Shown piece by piece: positions 9,006 to 17,767 of a stretch of DNA of 64,000 bases. Origin of the DNA: Flavimaribacter sp024343425 (GTDB lineage: Bacteria > Pseudomonadota > Alphaproteobacteria > Rhizobiales > Rhizobiaceae); contig OZ245773.1 in assembly GCA_965227645.1 (NCBI GenBank), forward strand, positions 2,108,001 to 2,172,000. The letters run 5' to 3'. The position numbers and the translations under genes were made by a program. A model generated the notes under the pieces. That model searched no databases, had not been told where the DNA came from, and saw nothing but the letters and a program-made list of their open reading frames with translations. Each line of letters opens with the position of its first letter. Positions within the stretch are counted from its first letter, which is position 1.

Positions 9006-11111
9006 ATGCGTCCCGCAGAACTCGATCCGCTCTTTGTTCCCATCACAGCCTATTCCGGGATTGGGCCGAAAATTGCGGATTTGATTGCGCGTGCGCTCGA
9101 TCGTGAATCCGGCGATGACACCCGCGCCGTAGACTTAATTCTTCTGCCCCCGCACAGGTTGATCGATCGCAGGCATCGACCCGGCGTCTCCTTCGCACAG
9201 GAAGGCGAAATCGTAACCCTCAGACTGCACATCGATCGACACATGCCAGCGCCGCCAGGACGAAAGAATGTTCCTTACCGCGTGCTGGCTCATGATGAAA
9301 CCGGTGAGATAGCGCTTACATTTTTCAATGCGCGTTCGAACTGGCTCGACAAGCAATTACCCGTGGGGGAGAATGTTCTGGTCAGCGGCCGAATGGAATG
9401 GTTCAACGGGCGGGCGAGTATGGTGCATCCCGACCGCATGGCGAGAGAAGGAAGCGACGATCCCTTCCCTATGGTCGAGCCGGTCTACCCCCTCACAGCC
9501 GGACTTTCTCCGAGGGTTTTGCAGAAAGCGATAGACGCTGCTTTGGAGGCGTTGCCGTTTCTGCCGGAATGGCAGTCCAAACCTCTCATTGAAAAAAACA
9601 GCTTTCCGAGCTTCAACGACTCTGTCCTAAGGCTCCATGCTCCGCGAGATCACACGGACATGGATCCGAATGCTCCGGCGCGCAGACGTCTGGCGTATGA
9701 TGAATTACTCGCCGGTCAATTGTCCCTGGCGCTCGTCCGTCAGCGCATTCGTGCTCTGCCGGGAAAACCGGTCAGGGGCGACGGAAAACTGCGAAAGCAA
9801 TTAATGACGGCCCTGCCGTTTCACCTGACCGCCGGTCAGCTTCAGGCCGTCGATGATATCCTGGCGGATATGAACTCCGAAGAACGCATGTTGCGGTTGT
9901 TGCAGGGAGATGTTGGATCCGGAAAAACCGTAGTTGCATTGATCGCGCTTGTCGCCTGTGTCGAGGCCGGTGGCCAGGGTGTCCTCATGGCGCCGACCGA
10001 GGTTCTGGCCAACCAGCATTTCGCCACGATCATGCGAATTCTGGAGAACTCTGGAATACAGTGCGCGTTTCTGACCGGGCGCACCAAGGGACGCGAACGC
10101 GCAGAAGTACTGGAGAAGATCGAAAACGGACAGGCGGGAATTATTATCGGAACCCACGCCCTGTTTCAGGAGAACGTCAATTACAATAATCTGCTTCTGG
10201 CGGTTGTGGATGAACAGCATCGATTTGGCGTCCACCAACGCCTCCGCCTGACGGCCAAAGGCGCAGCGCCGCATATGCTGGTGATGACGGCGACGCCGAT
10301 CCCGCGCACGCTTGTCCTGTCAGCCTTCGGCGACATGGATGTTTCCCGCCTGTCGGAAAAGCCGGCGGGTCGAAAACCGATCGCAACGGCAACCATGTCG
10401 ATTGACCGTTTGCCCGAGATCCTGGAACGGTTGCGAAACGCCATTGATAGCGGCAGGAAAATATACTGGATATGCCCGCTGGTCGAAGAGTCCGACCTTG
10501 TCGAACTCATGTCGGCTGAGAAGCGGTTCGAATGGCTCAAAGAGTCTTTCGGGACACTGACCGGGTTGATCCATGGACGAATGAAATCCGACGAAAAAGA
10601 TGCGGCCATGCAGGATTTCAAATCCGGCAAAACCCGCCTCCTCGTCGCCACAACTGTTATCGAAGTCGGTGTGGATGTGCCTGACGCCTCAATCATGGTT
10701 ATCGAGCACGCCGAACGCTTCGGGCTTGCGCAGCTTCACCAGCTGCGCGGCCGCGTAGGGCGTGGCGATGAAGCATCGAGTTGCATTCTGCTCTACAAGG
10801 GGCCGCTTGGCGCCACCGCCAAGGCCCGTCTATCGATCATGCGCCAGACGGAAGACGGTTTTCGAATTGCGGAGGAAGACTTGCGTTTGCGCGGCGAAGG
10901 CGAATTGCTGGGCACGCGACAGTCCGGAATGCCCGGGTTTCGACTGGCCTCGCTCGACGTCCATGCAGATTTACTTCAAACCGCTCGCAACGACGCACGC
11001 CACATTGTTCACGAAGATCCCTCGCTGTCATCGGAACGTGGGGCCGCTTTGCGCATGTTGCTTTACATTTGGCGCAAGGACGAAGCCGTAAGATTGTTGA
11101 GGGCAGGCTGA
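9006..11111 (+). CDS. recG: ATP-dependent DNA helicase RecG
   Basis: The 701-residue branch-migration helicase regresses stalled replication forks and processes Holliday junctions. The N-terminal wedge/OB region (about residues 60-145) precedes the motor with Walker A GDVGSGKT at 301-308, the DEQH box at 402-405 (VVDEQHRFGVHQR) and the RGRVGRG motif VI region. The C-terminal TRG region includes GEGELLGTRQSG. Length and order are standard. It is divergent from sdhE-mfd. Its stop shares a base with the start of the following DUF1801 gene (TGATG), indicating coupling. Confidence 0.97.
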   Translation: MRPAELDPLFVPITAYSGIGPKIADLIARALDRESGDDTRAVDLILLPPHRLIDRRHRPGVSFAQEGEIVTLRLHIDRHMPAPPGRKNVPYRVLAHDETGEIALTFFNARSNWLDKQLPVGENVLVSGRMEWFNGRASMVHPDRMAREGSDDPFPMVEPVYPLTAGLSPRVLQKAIDAALEALPFLPEWQSKPLIEKNSFPSFNDSVLRLHAPRDHTDMDPNAPARRRLAYDELLAGQLSLALVRQRIRALPGKPVRGDGKLRKQLMTALPFHLTAGQLQAVDDILADMNSEERMLRLLQGDVGSGKTVVALIALVACVEAGGQGVLMAPTEVLANQHFATIMRILENSGIQCAFLTGRTKGRERAEVLEKIENGQAGIIIGTHALFQENVNYNNLLLAVVDEQHRFGVHQRLRLTAKGAAPHMLVMTATPIPRTLVLSAFGDMDVSRLSEKPAGRKPIATATMSIDRLPEILERLRNAIDSGRKIYWICPLVEESDLVELMSAEKRFEWLKESFGTLTGLIHGRMKSDEKDAAMQDFKSGKTRLLVATTVIEVGVDVPDASIMVIEHAERFGLAQLHQLRGRVGRGDEASSCILLYKGPLGATAKARLSIMRQTEDGFRIAEEDLRLRGEGELLGTRQSGMPGFRLASLDVHADLLQTARNDARHIVHEDPSLSSERGAALRMLLYIWRKDEAVRLLRAG

Positions 11112-11533
11112 TGACCGAAACACCATTCGAGAATGCAAGCGTCAGGTCCGCTTTTGAGGCTTTTCCGGATGAAGCACGAAACAGTCTGATGGAAATGCGG
11201 GAAATTCTTTTCCGAGCGGCCCATGAGACGCCTGGCGTGGGAGCAATCACCGAATGTCTGAAGTGGGGCGAGCCGAGCTACCTTCCTGAGAAATCGGGCG
11301 TCGGCACGACGGTTCGTTTGGCGTGGAAGCAGAAACAGCCTGGGCGCGTGAGTGTTTTTCTGCACTGCCAGACCAATCTGGTCGAGCGTATCAGGCAAAT
11401 CTATCCTGACGTTTTTGCATTCGAAGGCAACAGGCAGTTGTCCGTGCCTGTTGGCGCTTCTTTACCGGAAGAAGAACTGCAGCATTGCTTCTCGATGGCC
11501 CTCACATATCATTTGAGAAAGAAGGCCGGATAG
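11111..11533 (+). CDS. DUF1801 (YdhG-like) domain protein
   Basis: The 140-residue soluble protein has the DUF1801/YdhG-like fold, recognised from ECLKWGEPSYLP and the following strand region (TTVRLAWKQKQPGRVSVFLHCQTNLVE). Function is unknown for the family; members are small cytoplasmic proteins related to the iron-chaperone-like YdhG/Fra group. The ATG overlaps the recG stop by one base (TGATG), so translation is likely coupled. The pairing with recG appears positional and I infer no functional link. Confidence 0.82.
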   Translation: MTETPFENASVRSAFEAFPDEARNSLMEMREILFRAAHETPGVGAITECLKWGEPSYLPEKSGVGTTVRLAWKQKQPGRVSVFLHCQTNLVERIRQIYPDVFAFEGNRQLSVPVGASLPEEELQHCFSMALTYHLRKKAG

Positions 11534-11557
11534 CGCATTTGATCGCAGCTTTACATC

Positions 11558-12259
11558 TCAAGCGTCGATCTTGTCTCGCTCGATGATGGCCTGTTGTGCG
11601 ATTTCTTCGGTTTTTCGGTGATATTCCGGGGCGACCAAGCCCGCAGATATGACCATTTTGGCGGCTTCTTCGACGCTCATGTCCAGAACCATGACGTCTT
11701 GCCGAGGCACGAAAAGCAGAAATCCCGAGGTCGGATTCGGGGTCGTCGGCAGGAAAACCGAGACTGTGTCGACACCGGAATCAGTCAGCCTGTATGCCAC
11801 TTCGCCTTTGGTGTCGGTTGCAAGAAAGACAATAGACCATAGTCCCTTGCGCGGATATTCAATCAACGCCGCCTTGTTGAATGAATTGTTCTGCTCGGCA
11901 AGAACGGTCTGGAAAATCTGTTTCAAACCCTTGTAGATGCCACGGATGAGCGGCATCCGGTCGAGTACGGATTCCCCGTAGGTCAAGATCGTTCGGCCGA
12001 TCAGATTGGCGGTCAGGAACCCGACAAGGGTAATGAATATCAACGCCGTCAGTAGTCCGAATCCTGGAACGCTGAACGGCAGGTAGTTGTCCGGGTTATA
12101 GACGTGCGGAAGATAAGGTTTCACCCAGCCATCCACCCATCCGATAAATGACCAGGTTATATAGGCGGTGATCGCAAGCGGAGCGCAGACAATCAGGCCC
12201 GTGAGGAAGTAGTTCCTGACACGGGTTGTCGCACGAATTCGGACCGGTTTTTCAGACAT
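11558..12259 (-). CDS. DUF502 family membrane protein
   Basis: The 233-residue product opens RVRNYFLTGLIVCAPLAIT, which together with a second membrane helix (FGLLTALIFITLVGFLTANLIG) and the following LPLIRGIYKGLKQIF-like stretch (MPLIRGIYKGLKQIFQTV) defines DUF502. The N-terminal half is membrane-embedded and the C-terminal half is soluble, with conserved FLPTTPNPTSGFL and VPRQDVMVLDMSVEEA. Function is unknown. I start it at the ATG at 12259; longer in-frame translation upstream has no family resemblance. The gene lies downstream of glmS on the same strand with a gap of about 120 bases, an arrangement common in Rhizobiales. Confidence 0.9.
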   Translation of the reverse strand: MSEKPVRIRATTRVRNYFLTGLIVCAPLAITAYITWSFIGWVDGWVKPYLPHVYNPDNYLPFSVPGFGLLTALIFITLVGFLTANLIGRTILTYGESVLDRMPLIRGIYKGLKQIFQTVLAEQNNSFNKAALIEYPRKGLWSIVFLATDTKGEVAYRLTDSGVDTVSVFLPTTPNPTSGFLLFVPRQDVMVLDMSVEEAAKMVISAGLVAPEYHRKTEEIAQQAIIERDKIDA

Positions 12260-12380
12260 GAAAATGCCAAAAGGAGCTTTGATGCATAAAGCGTTACTAT
12301 AGGAAGGCGAAGGGCCGCCAACAAGCGTTGTCTTGCGCCTGAGCGAAATATTGATGTCGGCGGCTGAGCGCGCAGAGCCG

Positions 12381-14207
12381 CTATTCCACAGTGACCGATT
12401 TGGCGAGATTGCGGGGCTGATCGACATCCGTTCCCATGAAAACCGCTGTGTGATAGGCGAGCAATTGCACCGGGATTGAAAACACCAGCGGCGCAATGAA
12501 CTCGTCCACATTCGGCAGAGCAACCGTCGCCATGGTTTTCATGGATGACGCCGCGGCGCCAGCTTCATCAGTGATGAAAATGATTTGGCCGCCTCTCGCG
12601 GCGACTTCCTGCATATTCGACATGGTCTTGTCAAAGTGCCTGTCGTATGGCGCAATCACGATCACCGGCATATTTTCATCAATCAATGCGATCGGGCCGT
12701 GCTTCAATTCACCGGCGGCGTAGGCCTCAGCGTGAATGTAGGAGATTTCCTTGAGCTTTAGTGCGCCTTCCATCGCCAGCGTATAGCTGGTTCCTCGACC
12801 GAGATAGAGCACGTTGTGGTATTTCGAAAGCTCGCGGGACAACTCTTCCAACTGTGGTTGAACCGCGTGAAGCACGTTACCCACGATCCGCGGCGCATGC
12901 GTTGCCGCTTGAATCATCTCCGCTTCCTGTTCCGGCGTCAGAGTATTGCGGGCGCGGCCGGCCAGGATGGCAAGCGAAGCAAATACGGCAAGCTGCGACG
13001 TGAACGCCTTGGTTGACGCTACGCCGATTTCAGGACCTGCGAGCGTTGGGAATACGACATCTGATTCCCGGGCGATCGTCGATTCCTGGACATTGACGAT
13101 CGCACCGATCTTGAGACCGTTCTCCTTGCAGTACCGAAGTGAAGCGAGCGTATCGGCCGTTTCCCCGGATTGAGAAATGAAGAGCGCTGCTTCCCGATCT
13201 GTCATGGGCATTTCGCGGTAGCGAAACTCAGAGGCGATATCGATCTCGACAGGCAATCGCGCATAACGTTCGAACCAGGTCTTTCCGATATGACCTGCAA
13301 GGAAAGCGGTTCCGCAGGCAGCGATCTTCAGACCATCGATAGACGCGAAATCAATAGGCTGGGCAACAGGCCGAACAGTTTTGGCGACGAAATCCATGTA
13401 ATGCGCGAAGGTATGGGAAATCGCCTCCGGCTGTTCGTAGATTTCTTTTTCCATGAAGTGGCGATAGTTGCCCTTTTCCACCTGCGCATAGGCGACAGAC
13501 GCTTTCGAACGCTTTCGCTGGACGGGTGACCCGTCCGTCGAGAAAATTTCAATTCGGTCCTTGCGCACGACAGCCCAATCTCCGTCTTCGAGATAGGTGA
13601 TGTCGTCGGTAAAGGGAGAGAGCGCGATGGCGTCCGATCCGAGAAACATTTCACCGGATCCATGACCAATGGCCAGCGGCGGACCATTGCGTGCGCCCAT
13701 GATCATGTCCTCGTGGCCTTCTACAAGCACGCAAAGCGCATAGGCGCCGTGAATTAGTTTGACCGCGGCCTGCATCGCCTCTTCCGGCGACTTGCCGCTC
13801 TCGAGCAGACTGGCGATGAGTTGCGCGACCACTTCCGTGTCTGTCTCTGTATGGAACTCCGCCCCGCGCGCTTCGAGCTCCTGCCGGATTTCCGAAAAAT
13901 TTTCGATAATGCCGTTATGGACGACGGCTACGCCGTTGCAGAAATGCGGGTGCGCATTGTTTGTGGTCGGAGCGCCGTGCGTCGCCCAGCGTGTGTGGCC
14001 GATGCCGATGATCCCGTCCAGCGGCTGTTCTTTCAGTTGCGCTTCCAGATTGACCAGCTTGCCTGCGGCGCGTCTGCGATCGAGGTGGCCGCCAGACAAC
14101 GTGGCGACGCCGGCGGAATCGTATCCCCTGTATTCAAGACGCTTAAGCGCGTCCACAAGCTGGGTCGCCACCGGTTTGTTGCCAATGATTGCTACAATGC
14201 CGCACAT
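12381..14207 (-). CDS. glmS: Glutamine--fructose-6-phosphate aminotransferase (isomerizing)
   Basis: The 608-residue enzyme makes glucosamine-6-phosphate from fructose-6-phosphate and glutamine, the first step toward UDP-GlcNAc. The N-terminal Ntn glutaminase starts MCGIVAIIGN with nucleophile Cys2 after Met removal, and has HTRWATHG and the usual NGIIENF. Two SIS sugar-isomerase domains follow (SQSGETADTLASLRY around residue 350, and GRGTSYTLAMEGALKLKEISY), ending in the invariant-type tail NLAKSVTVE. It is cytoplasmic. It follows glmU on the same strand after a 123-base gap, so the two consecutive steps of amino-sugar synthesis are adjacent. I see no glmS ribozyme or riboswitch in the gap. 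Confidence 0.98.
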   Translation of the reverse strand: MCGIVAIIGNKPVATQLVDALKRLEYRGYDSAGVATLSGGHLDRRRAAGKLVNLEAQLKEQPLDGIIGIGHTRWATHGAPTTNNAHPHFCNGVAVVHNGIIENFSEIRQELEARGAEFHTETDTEVVAQLIASLLESGKSPEEAMQAAVKLIHGAYALCVLVEGHEDMIMGARNGPPLAIGHGSGEMFLGSDAIALSPFTDDITYLEDGDWAVVRKDRIEIFSTDGSPVQRKRSKASVAYAQVEKGNYRHFMEKEIYEQPEAISHTFAHYMDFVAKTVRPVAQPIDFASIDGLKIAACGTAFLAGHIGKTWFERYARLPVEIDIASEFRYREMPMTDREAALFISQSGETADTLASLRYCKENGLKIGAIVNVQESTIARESDVVFPTLAGPEIGVASTKAFTSQLAVFASLAILAGRARNTLTPEQEAEMIQAATHAPRIVGNVLHAVQPQLEELSRELSKYHNVLYLGRGTSYTLAMEGALKLKEISYIHAEAYAAGELKHGPIALIDENMPVIVIAPYDRHFDKTMSNMQEVAARGGQIIFITDEAGAAASSMKTMATVALPNVDEFIAPLVFSIPVQLLAYHTAVFMGTDVDQPRNLAKSVTVE

Positions 14208-14330
14208 GAAACCGGATCCCTATCAGAAGTATTGCCCATCACGCTTGTTATATGATTTAGGCGACGCCGCAATCAGCGGCGGTGTTCACATTGAGTTACA
14301 CCGTTAAACGCGTCTGTTTCCACACATTTT

Positions 14331-15695
14331 CTATTTCTTTGGCTTTCCCGAAGCGGCCTTTAAGGCGTGATTGCGAGCGCGTATTTTCTCGGCTACACCC
14401 TCCTTGTTTTCCTGACGAGCGCGGCCAAAAGCGAGAGCCTGTGACGGCACGTCCCGGGTAATCACACTACCGGATGCAATGTAGCTGTGATCACCGATGG
14501 CGACCGGAGCTACCAAAGACGAATTGGAACCGACAAAAACCTCCGCTCCAATCTGCGTGAAGTGCTTGTTGACGCCATCATAGTTGCAGGTGATTGACCC
14601 GGCGCCGATATTGGAGCTGGCGCCGATCGAGGCGTCGCCAATATAGGTCAGGTGATTGACCTTGGCGCCTTCGCCCACGGTCGCGTTTTTGACCTCGCAA
14701 AAATTTCCGACTTTCGATCCTGACTGGAGATCGGCGCCCGGGCGCAGTCTTGCGAACGGTCCAACGGTGCAGCCGGAACCTATCGTGGTCCCCTCAAGAT
14801 GGCTGAATCCCTTGATGACGGCGCCGCTGCGAATTGTGACGCCGGGTCCAATGATGACGTTTGGTTCGATTGTGACCTCAGCCTCTATCATTGTATCATG
14901 GCTCACAAACACGGTTTCAGGCGCGATCATCGTGACGCCCGACTTCATCATGTCAACGCGCCGTTCCCATTGCCATAATTGTTCAACCTCGGCGAGTTCA
15001 GCGCGATTGTTGATGCCGATGAGTTCGCGATTGCTCGCCTCCACTGCAACGGCCCGGCCGCCCTTCTCTCGCGCGATGCCGACTATGTCGGTCAGATAGT
15101 ATTCCGATTTTGCGTTTTCATTGCCAATTTCTCGCAACATTTCGAGGGCCTTGTGGCCATTTATGGCCATTAATCCGCCATTGCAGAATCCGATCTTGCG
15201 CTCTTCGTCGGTGGCGTCTCGTTCCTCCCTTATGGAAACGAGTTCACCATTTTCCTCTATCAGACGTCCATATCCGTGCGGTTTGTCCGTTCTGAAACCA
15301 ATCACTGCGACATCGGCTCCATCGGCGAGCATTTCCCGGCTTTGCATCAAGGTTTCGGATCGCACCAGCGGCGTATCACCGAAGATGACAAGGACATCGT
15401 CATAGCCCTCTTCGATCGCCTGTGCTGCGGACAAGGCTGCATGGGCCGTGCCCAATCGCTCTTTCTGCTCCCAGACCGACAGGTTGTCGGTAACGTCTCT
15501 TGATGCAGCCTCGACAGCGTCCGCGTCGCGCCCGACAACCAGAGCGACCGATCCGACGCCGGCAGCCTTCGCAGCGCTTATTACATGCGAGATCATCGGC
15601 AGATTGCCGACCGGGAAAAGGACTTTCGAGCGAGACGCCTTCATTCGCGTGCTCTCGCCAGCGGCAAGTATGATCGCAAGACAGCTTCGCGCCAT
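14331..15695 (-). CDS. glmU: Bifunctional N-acetylglucosamine-1-phosphate uridyltransferase / glucosamine-1-phosphate acetyltransferase
   Basis: This 454-residue enzyme catalyses the last two steps of UDP-GlcNAc synthesis. The N-terminal pyrophosphorylase domain has LAAGESTRMKASRSKVLFPV, a slight variant of the usual LAAGxGTRMxSxxPK. The C-terminal half is a left-handed parallel beta-helix with many hexapeptide repeats (IIGPGVTIRSGAVI, NIGAGSITCNYDG). I prefer the ATG at 15695, because GGAG lies at good spacing upstream and overlaps two earlier in-frame starts, a GTG at 15713 and an ATG at 15707. The gene leads into glmS. A perfect 24-bp palindrome lies upstream, between this gene and ccdA. 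Confidence 0.97.
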   Translation of the reverse strand: MARSCLAIILAAGESTRMKASRSKVLFPVGNLPMISHVISAAKAAGVGSVALVVGRDADAVEAASRDVTDNLSVWEQKERLGTAHAALSAAQAIEEGYDDVLVIFGDTPLVRSETLMQSREMLADGADVAVIGFRTDKPHGYGRLIEENGELVSIREERDATDEERKIGFCNGGLMAINGHKALEMLREIGNENAKSEYYLTDIVGIAREKGGRAVAVEASNRELIGINNRAELAEVEQLWQWERRVDMMKSGVTMIAPETVFVSHDTMIEAEVTIEPNVIIGPGVTIRSGAVIKGFSHLEGTTIGSGCTVGPFARLRPGADLQSGSKVGNFCEVKNATVGEGAKVNHLTYIGDASIGASSNIGAGSITCNYDGVNKHFTQIGAEVFVGSNSSLVAPVAIGDHSYIASGSVITRDVPSQALAFGRARQENKEGVAEKIRARNHALKAASGKPKK

Positions 15696-15788
15696 GGTTT
15701 TCTCCATCGTCACGGGATTTCTAGACCGAGAATGTCAACAGGTCCTGAATCATAGTCCACGGACGTGTCGGCCAGTTATCTAACGCCT

Positions 15789-15812
15789 GTCGACCTTTTG
15801 CAAAAGGTCGAC
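15789..15812. repeat. 24-bp perfect palindrome between ccdA and glmU
   Basis: Two 12-base arms (GTCGACCTTTTG and its exact complement) abut with no loop, six bases beyond the ccdA stop and about 95 bases upstream of glmU. There is no T run on either side. It could be a terminator-like stem for ccdA or a protein-binding dyad upstream of glmU; the lack of a spacer favours a duplex DNA site. Confidence 0.75.
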
Positions 15813-15817
15813 TGTGG

Positions 15818-16561
15818 TCAGCCGATTGTGGACAGGATCGGGAAAGTTTCCAGAAGCCAAAAAGCCATGCTTTCCATGCCACCTGTCAGGAACAGGATTC
15901 CAGTAAGCACAAGCAGCCCACCCATCACTTTCTCTACTGCGCCGAGATACCGCCGGAACCGGGTAAGAAACCGCATGAACAGACCGGAGAAGGCCGCCGC
16001 GATCCAGAATGGAATGGCAAGCCCGAGTGAATAGAAACCGAGGAGAAGAGCCCCTGCCCCAACCGTATCCTTCGTGCTTGCGACGCCAAGGATCGCGCCG
16101 AGAACGGGTCCGATGCAAGGTGTCCAGCCAAAGGCGAATGCAAGCCCCATAATATACGCGCCTGTGATGGTCGCCGGCGCGCCGCCGCCTTGAAAACGCG
16201 CTTCTCGGGCAAGAAAACCGATCTTGAAGACACCAAGAAAATGAAGCCCCATAATGATTATGACAAGCCCGGCGATCTGTGAAAGGATGCCCATGTAACT
16301 GCGCAGCAATGCGCCAATCGTAGAGGCTCCGGCGCCGAGGGCGATAAAAACAGTTGCAAATCCGAGCGTGAAAAAGAGCGACGCGAACAAGATCGCCCTG
16401 CGCGCCTGAACCTGGCTATGCGCGCTTTCCCGGAAATCTTCGACGCTGACACCAGCCATATAGCAAAGATAGGGAGGCACAAGCGGCAATACACACGGCG
16501 AAAGAAAAGACAGCGCTCCCGCGCCAATCGCCACAAAGACGGAAATGTCGTTTATATCCAC
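15818..16561 (-). CDS. ccdA: Cytochrome c biogenesis protein CcdA
   Basis: The 247-residue inner-membrane protein has about six membrane segments and the two conserved redox Cys of CcdA/DsbD-beta proteins, in SPCVLPLVPPYLCYMAG near the N-terminus and GWTPCIGPVLGAIL in the middle. CcdA passes electrons from cytoplasmic thioredoxin to periplasmic thiol-disulfide proteins needed for cytochrome c maturation. It stands alone, upstream of glmU on the same strand but separated from it by the 24-bp palindrome. The assignment is firm from the motifs. Its periplasmic thioredoxin partner is not in this window. Confidence 0.95.
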   Translation of the reverse strand: MDINDISVFVAIGAGALSFLSPCVLPLVPPYLCYMAGVSVEDFRESAHSQVQARRAILFASLFFTLGFATVFIALGAGASTIGALLRSYMGILSQIAGLVIIIMGLHFLGVFKIGFLAREARFQGGGAPATITGAYIMGLAFAFGWTPCIGPVLGAILGVASTKDTVGAGALLLGFYSLGLAIPFWIAAAFSGLFMRFLTRFRRYLGAVEKVMGGLLVLTGILFLTGGMESMAFWLLETFPILSTIG

Positions 16562-16676
16562 TCGATTACCTGAAACACGTCTGGAGCAACATGCCCTGAC
16601 ATAGTTTCAAACAACATCACGCGCCAGTCACCTTTTCGCATATGCCAAAAAGACGCATAAACCCGGTATTTTGATA

Positions 16677-16705
16677 TTGACCCGCCATGGGGTCGTCCCT
16701 ATGTT
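16677..16705 (+). promoter_or_regulatory. Probable sigma-70 promoter of tRNA-Lys
   Basis: TTGACC at 16677-16682 and TATGTT at 16700-16705 are separated by exactly 17 bases, placing a transcription start near 16712, about 30 bases upstream of the tRNA. This is a strong match for a housekeeping promoter. Confidence 0.7.
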
Positions 16706-16742
16706 CCGCGCAATTCTTGAGGCAGGGATTCCCGGCCTCCGG

Positions 16743-16818
16743 GAGCCGATAGCTCAGCCGGTAGAGCAACTGACTTTTAATCAGTAGGTCCAGGGTTCGA
16801 ACCCCTGTCGGCTCACCA
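16743..16818 (+). tRNA. tRNA-Lys (anticodon UUU)
   Basis: The 76-base gene folds into a full cloverleaf. The acceptor stem GAGCCGA pairs with TCGGCTC, the D arm reads AGCTCAGCCGGTAGAGC, and the anticodon stem CTGA/TCAG encloses CTTTTAA with anticodon TTT. The T arm carries GGTTCGAACC. Discriminator A and an encoded CCA complete the 3' end. No integrase or duplicated 3' end lies nearby, so it does not look like a used attachment site. Confidence 0.97.
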
Positions 16819-16966
16819 TTTCTCATTATTTACAATATCATACAGAAATAACTGAATGCTTCGCTGCAAATGTCTTGGAATTGCTTTTCTGTGGGTTCCA
16901 TCACAGTCTTGCAGCCAACGGAAGCGGTATTATCTCGCGAACCATTGAAACTCGTAGGAGGGTTCA

Positions 16967-17752
16967 ATGCATATCGTAGAGAAAGGTTTACTGCTTTTCC
17001 TTTTTTTCAGCGTGGTTCTGCTGGCGGCCTGTAACAAAAAACCTGACACGGAATCCGCAGGCGGATCTGACGCGGCGACCGAGGAAACGACGGACAGTTC
17101 CTCATACTCCATCGACAAGTCTGCCAATCACCGTTATTTCAGGCGTTCCAGAGAAGTGCCTGCAGCGAGCGGAGGAAGCATTGGCCGAGCGCCAGCATCG
17201 GTTGGACAGCCGGATCCATTGGAATATCGAGAGCGGCTGGCCGCCCTTCCGAAAGGTTCATTCTCCTATAACCGCACCAATTCCATGTGGCGACATGAGC
17301 CGGAAACAGTTGTTTTGAAGCTAAACGCCTCTGACGTCTTCCCAGACATTCCGGCAAGTCTGGGCGGCGAAATCATCAGGGAACGGGCGGCGATAACGCC
17401 CAAAATGTCGGCCGAACTGAATGGGACCGCGGGACTCGAGATCAGCCCGTCAGGCGCTGTCGAAAAGAGAATATCCGATACCGCGACAACGATCTGGCAA
17501 TGGAAAGTGACGCCGGTCGAGGAAGGCCCACAAATTCTCTGGTTGACGGTTTACGTCAATATCGACGACCACGGACCAATTATCCTCGCAAGCTATGAGG
17601 ACACCATCCGGATCGATGTGTCTACCTGGCAAAGAACTAAAACTGTAGTCGCAGAAATTTCGCCGGTATGGGCTTTTCTTGCGGGCCTCGTATCCCTGAT
17701 TTCCGGTCTGTTTGTCTGGTTCCGGAAGTGGCGGCTCAAAGTTGGGCCATGA
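16967..17752 (+). CDS. Putative lipoprotein with C-terminal membrane anchor, unknown function
   Basis: I do not recognise this 261-residue protein. It starts with a lipoprotein signal (lipobox LLAAC, Cys at about residue 24) and then a low-complexity acidic/Ser linker (TEETTDSSS). A compact middle domain rich in alternating hydrophobic residues (about residues 105-225, with IWQWKVTPVEEGPQILWLTV) is predicted to be beta-rich. A single membrane helix near the C-terminus (WAFLAGLVSLISGLFVWF) is followed by a basic tail. It would thus be tethered at both ends, with the beta domain in the periplasm. AGGAGG precedes the ATG. It sits alone between tRNA-Lys and a convergent methyltransferase. Confidence 0.75.
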   Translation: MHIVEKGLLLFLFFSVVLLAACNKKPDTESAGGSDAATEETTDSSSYSIDKSANHRYFRRSREVPAASGGSIGRAPASVGQPDPLEYRERLAALPKGSFSYNRTNSMWRHEPETVVLKLNASDVFPDIPASLGGEIIRERAAITPKMSAELNGTAGLEISPSGAVEKRISDTATTIWQWKVTPVEEGPQILWLTVYVNIDDHGPIILASYEDTIRIDVSTWQRTKTVVAEISPVWAFLAGLVSLISGLFVWFRKWRLKVGP

Positions 17753-17767
17753 CCCATAGGTCCACAT

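Noticed and set aside
12260..12380. glmS ribozyme near the glmS gene
   Set aside because: No ribozyme-like core was seen in the gap on either side of glmS, and these ribozymes are typical of Firmicutes.
16743..16818. tRNA-Lys as an attachment site for an integrated element
   Set aside because: No integrase gene or repeated tRNA 3' end was found downstream.
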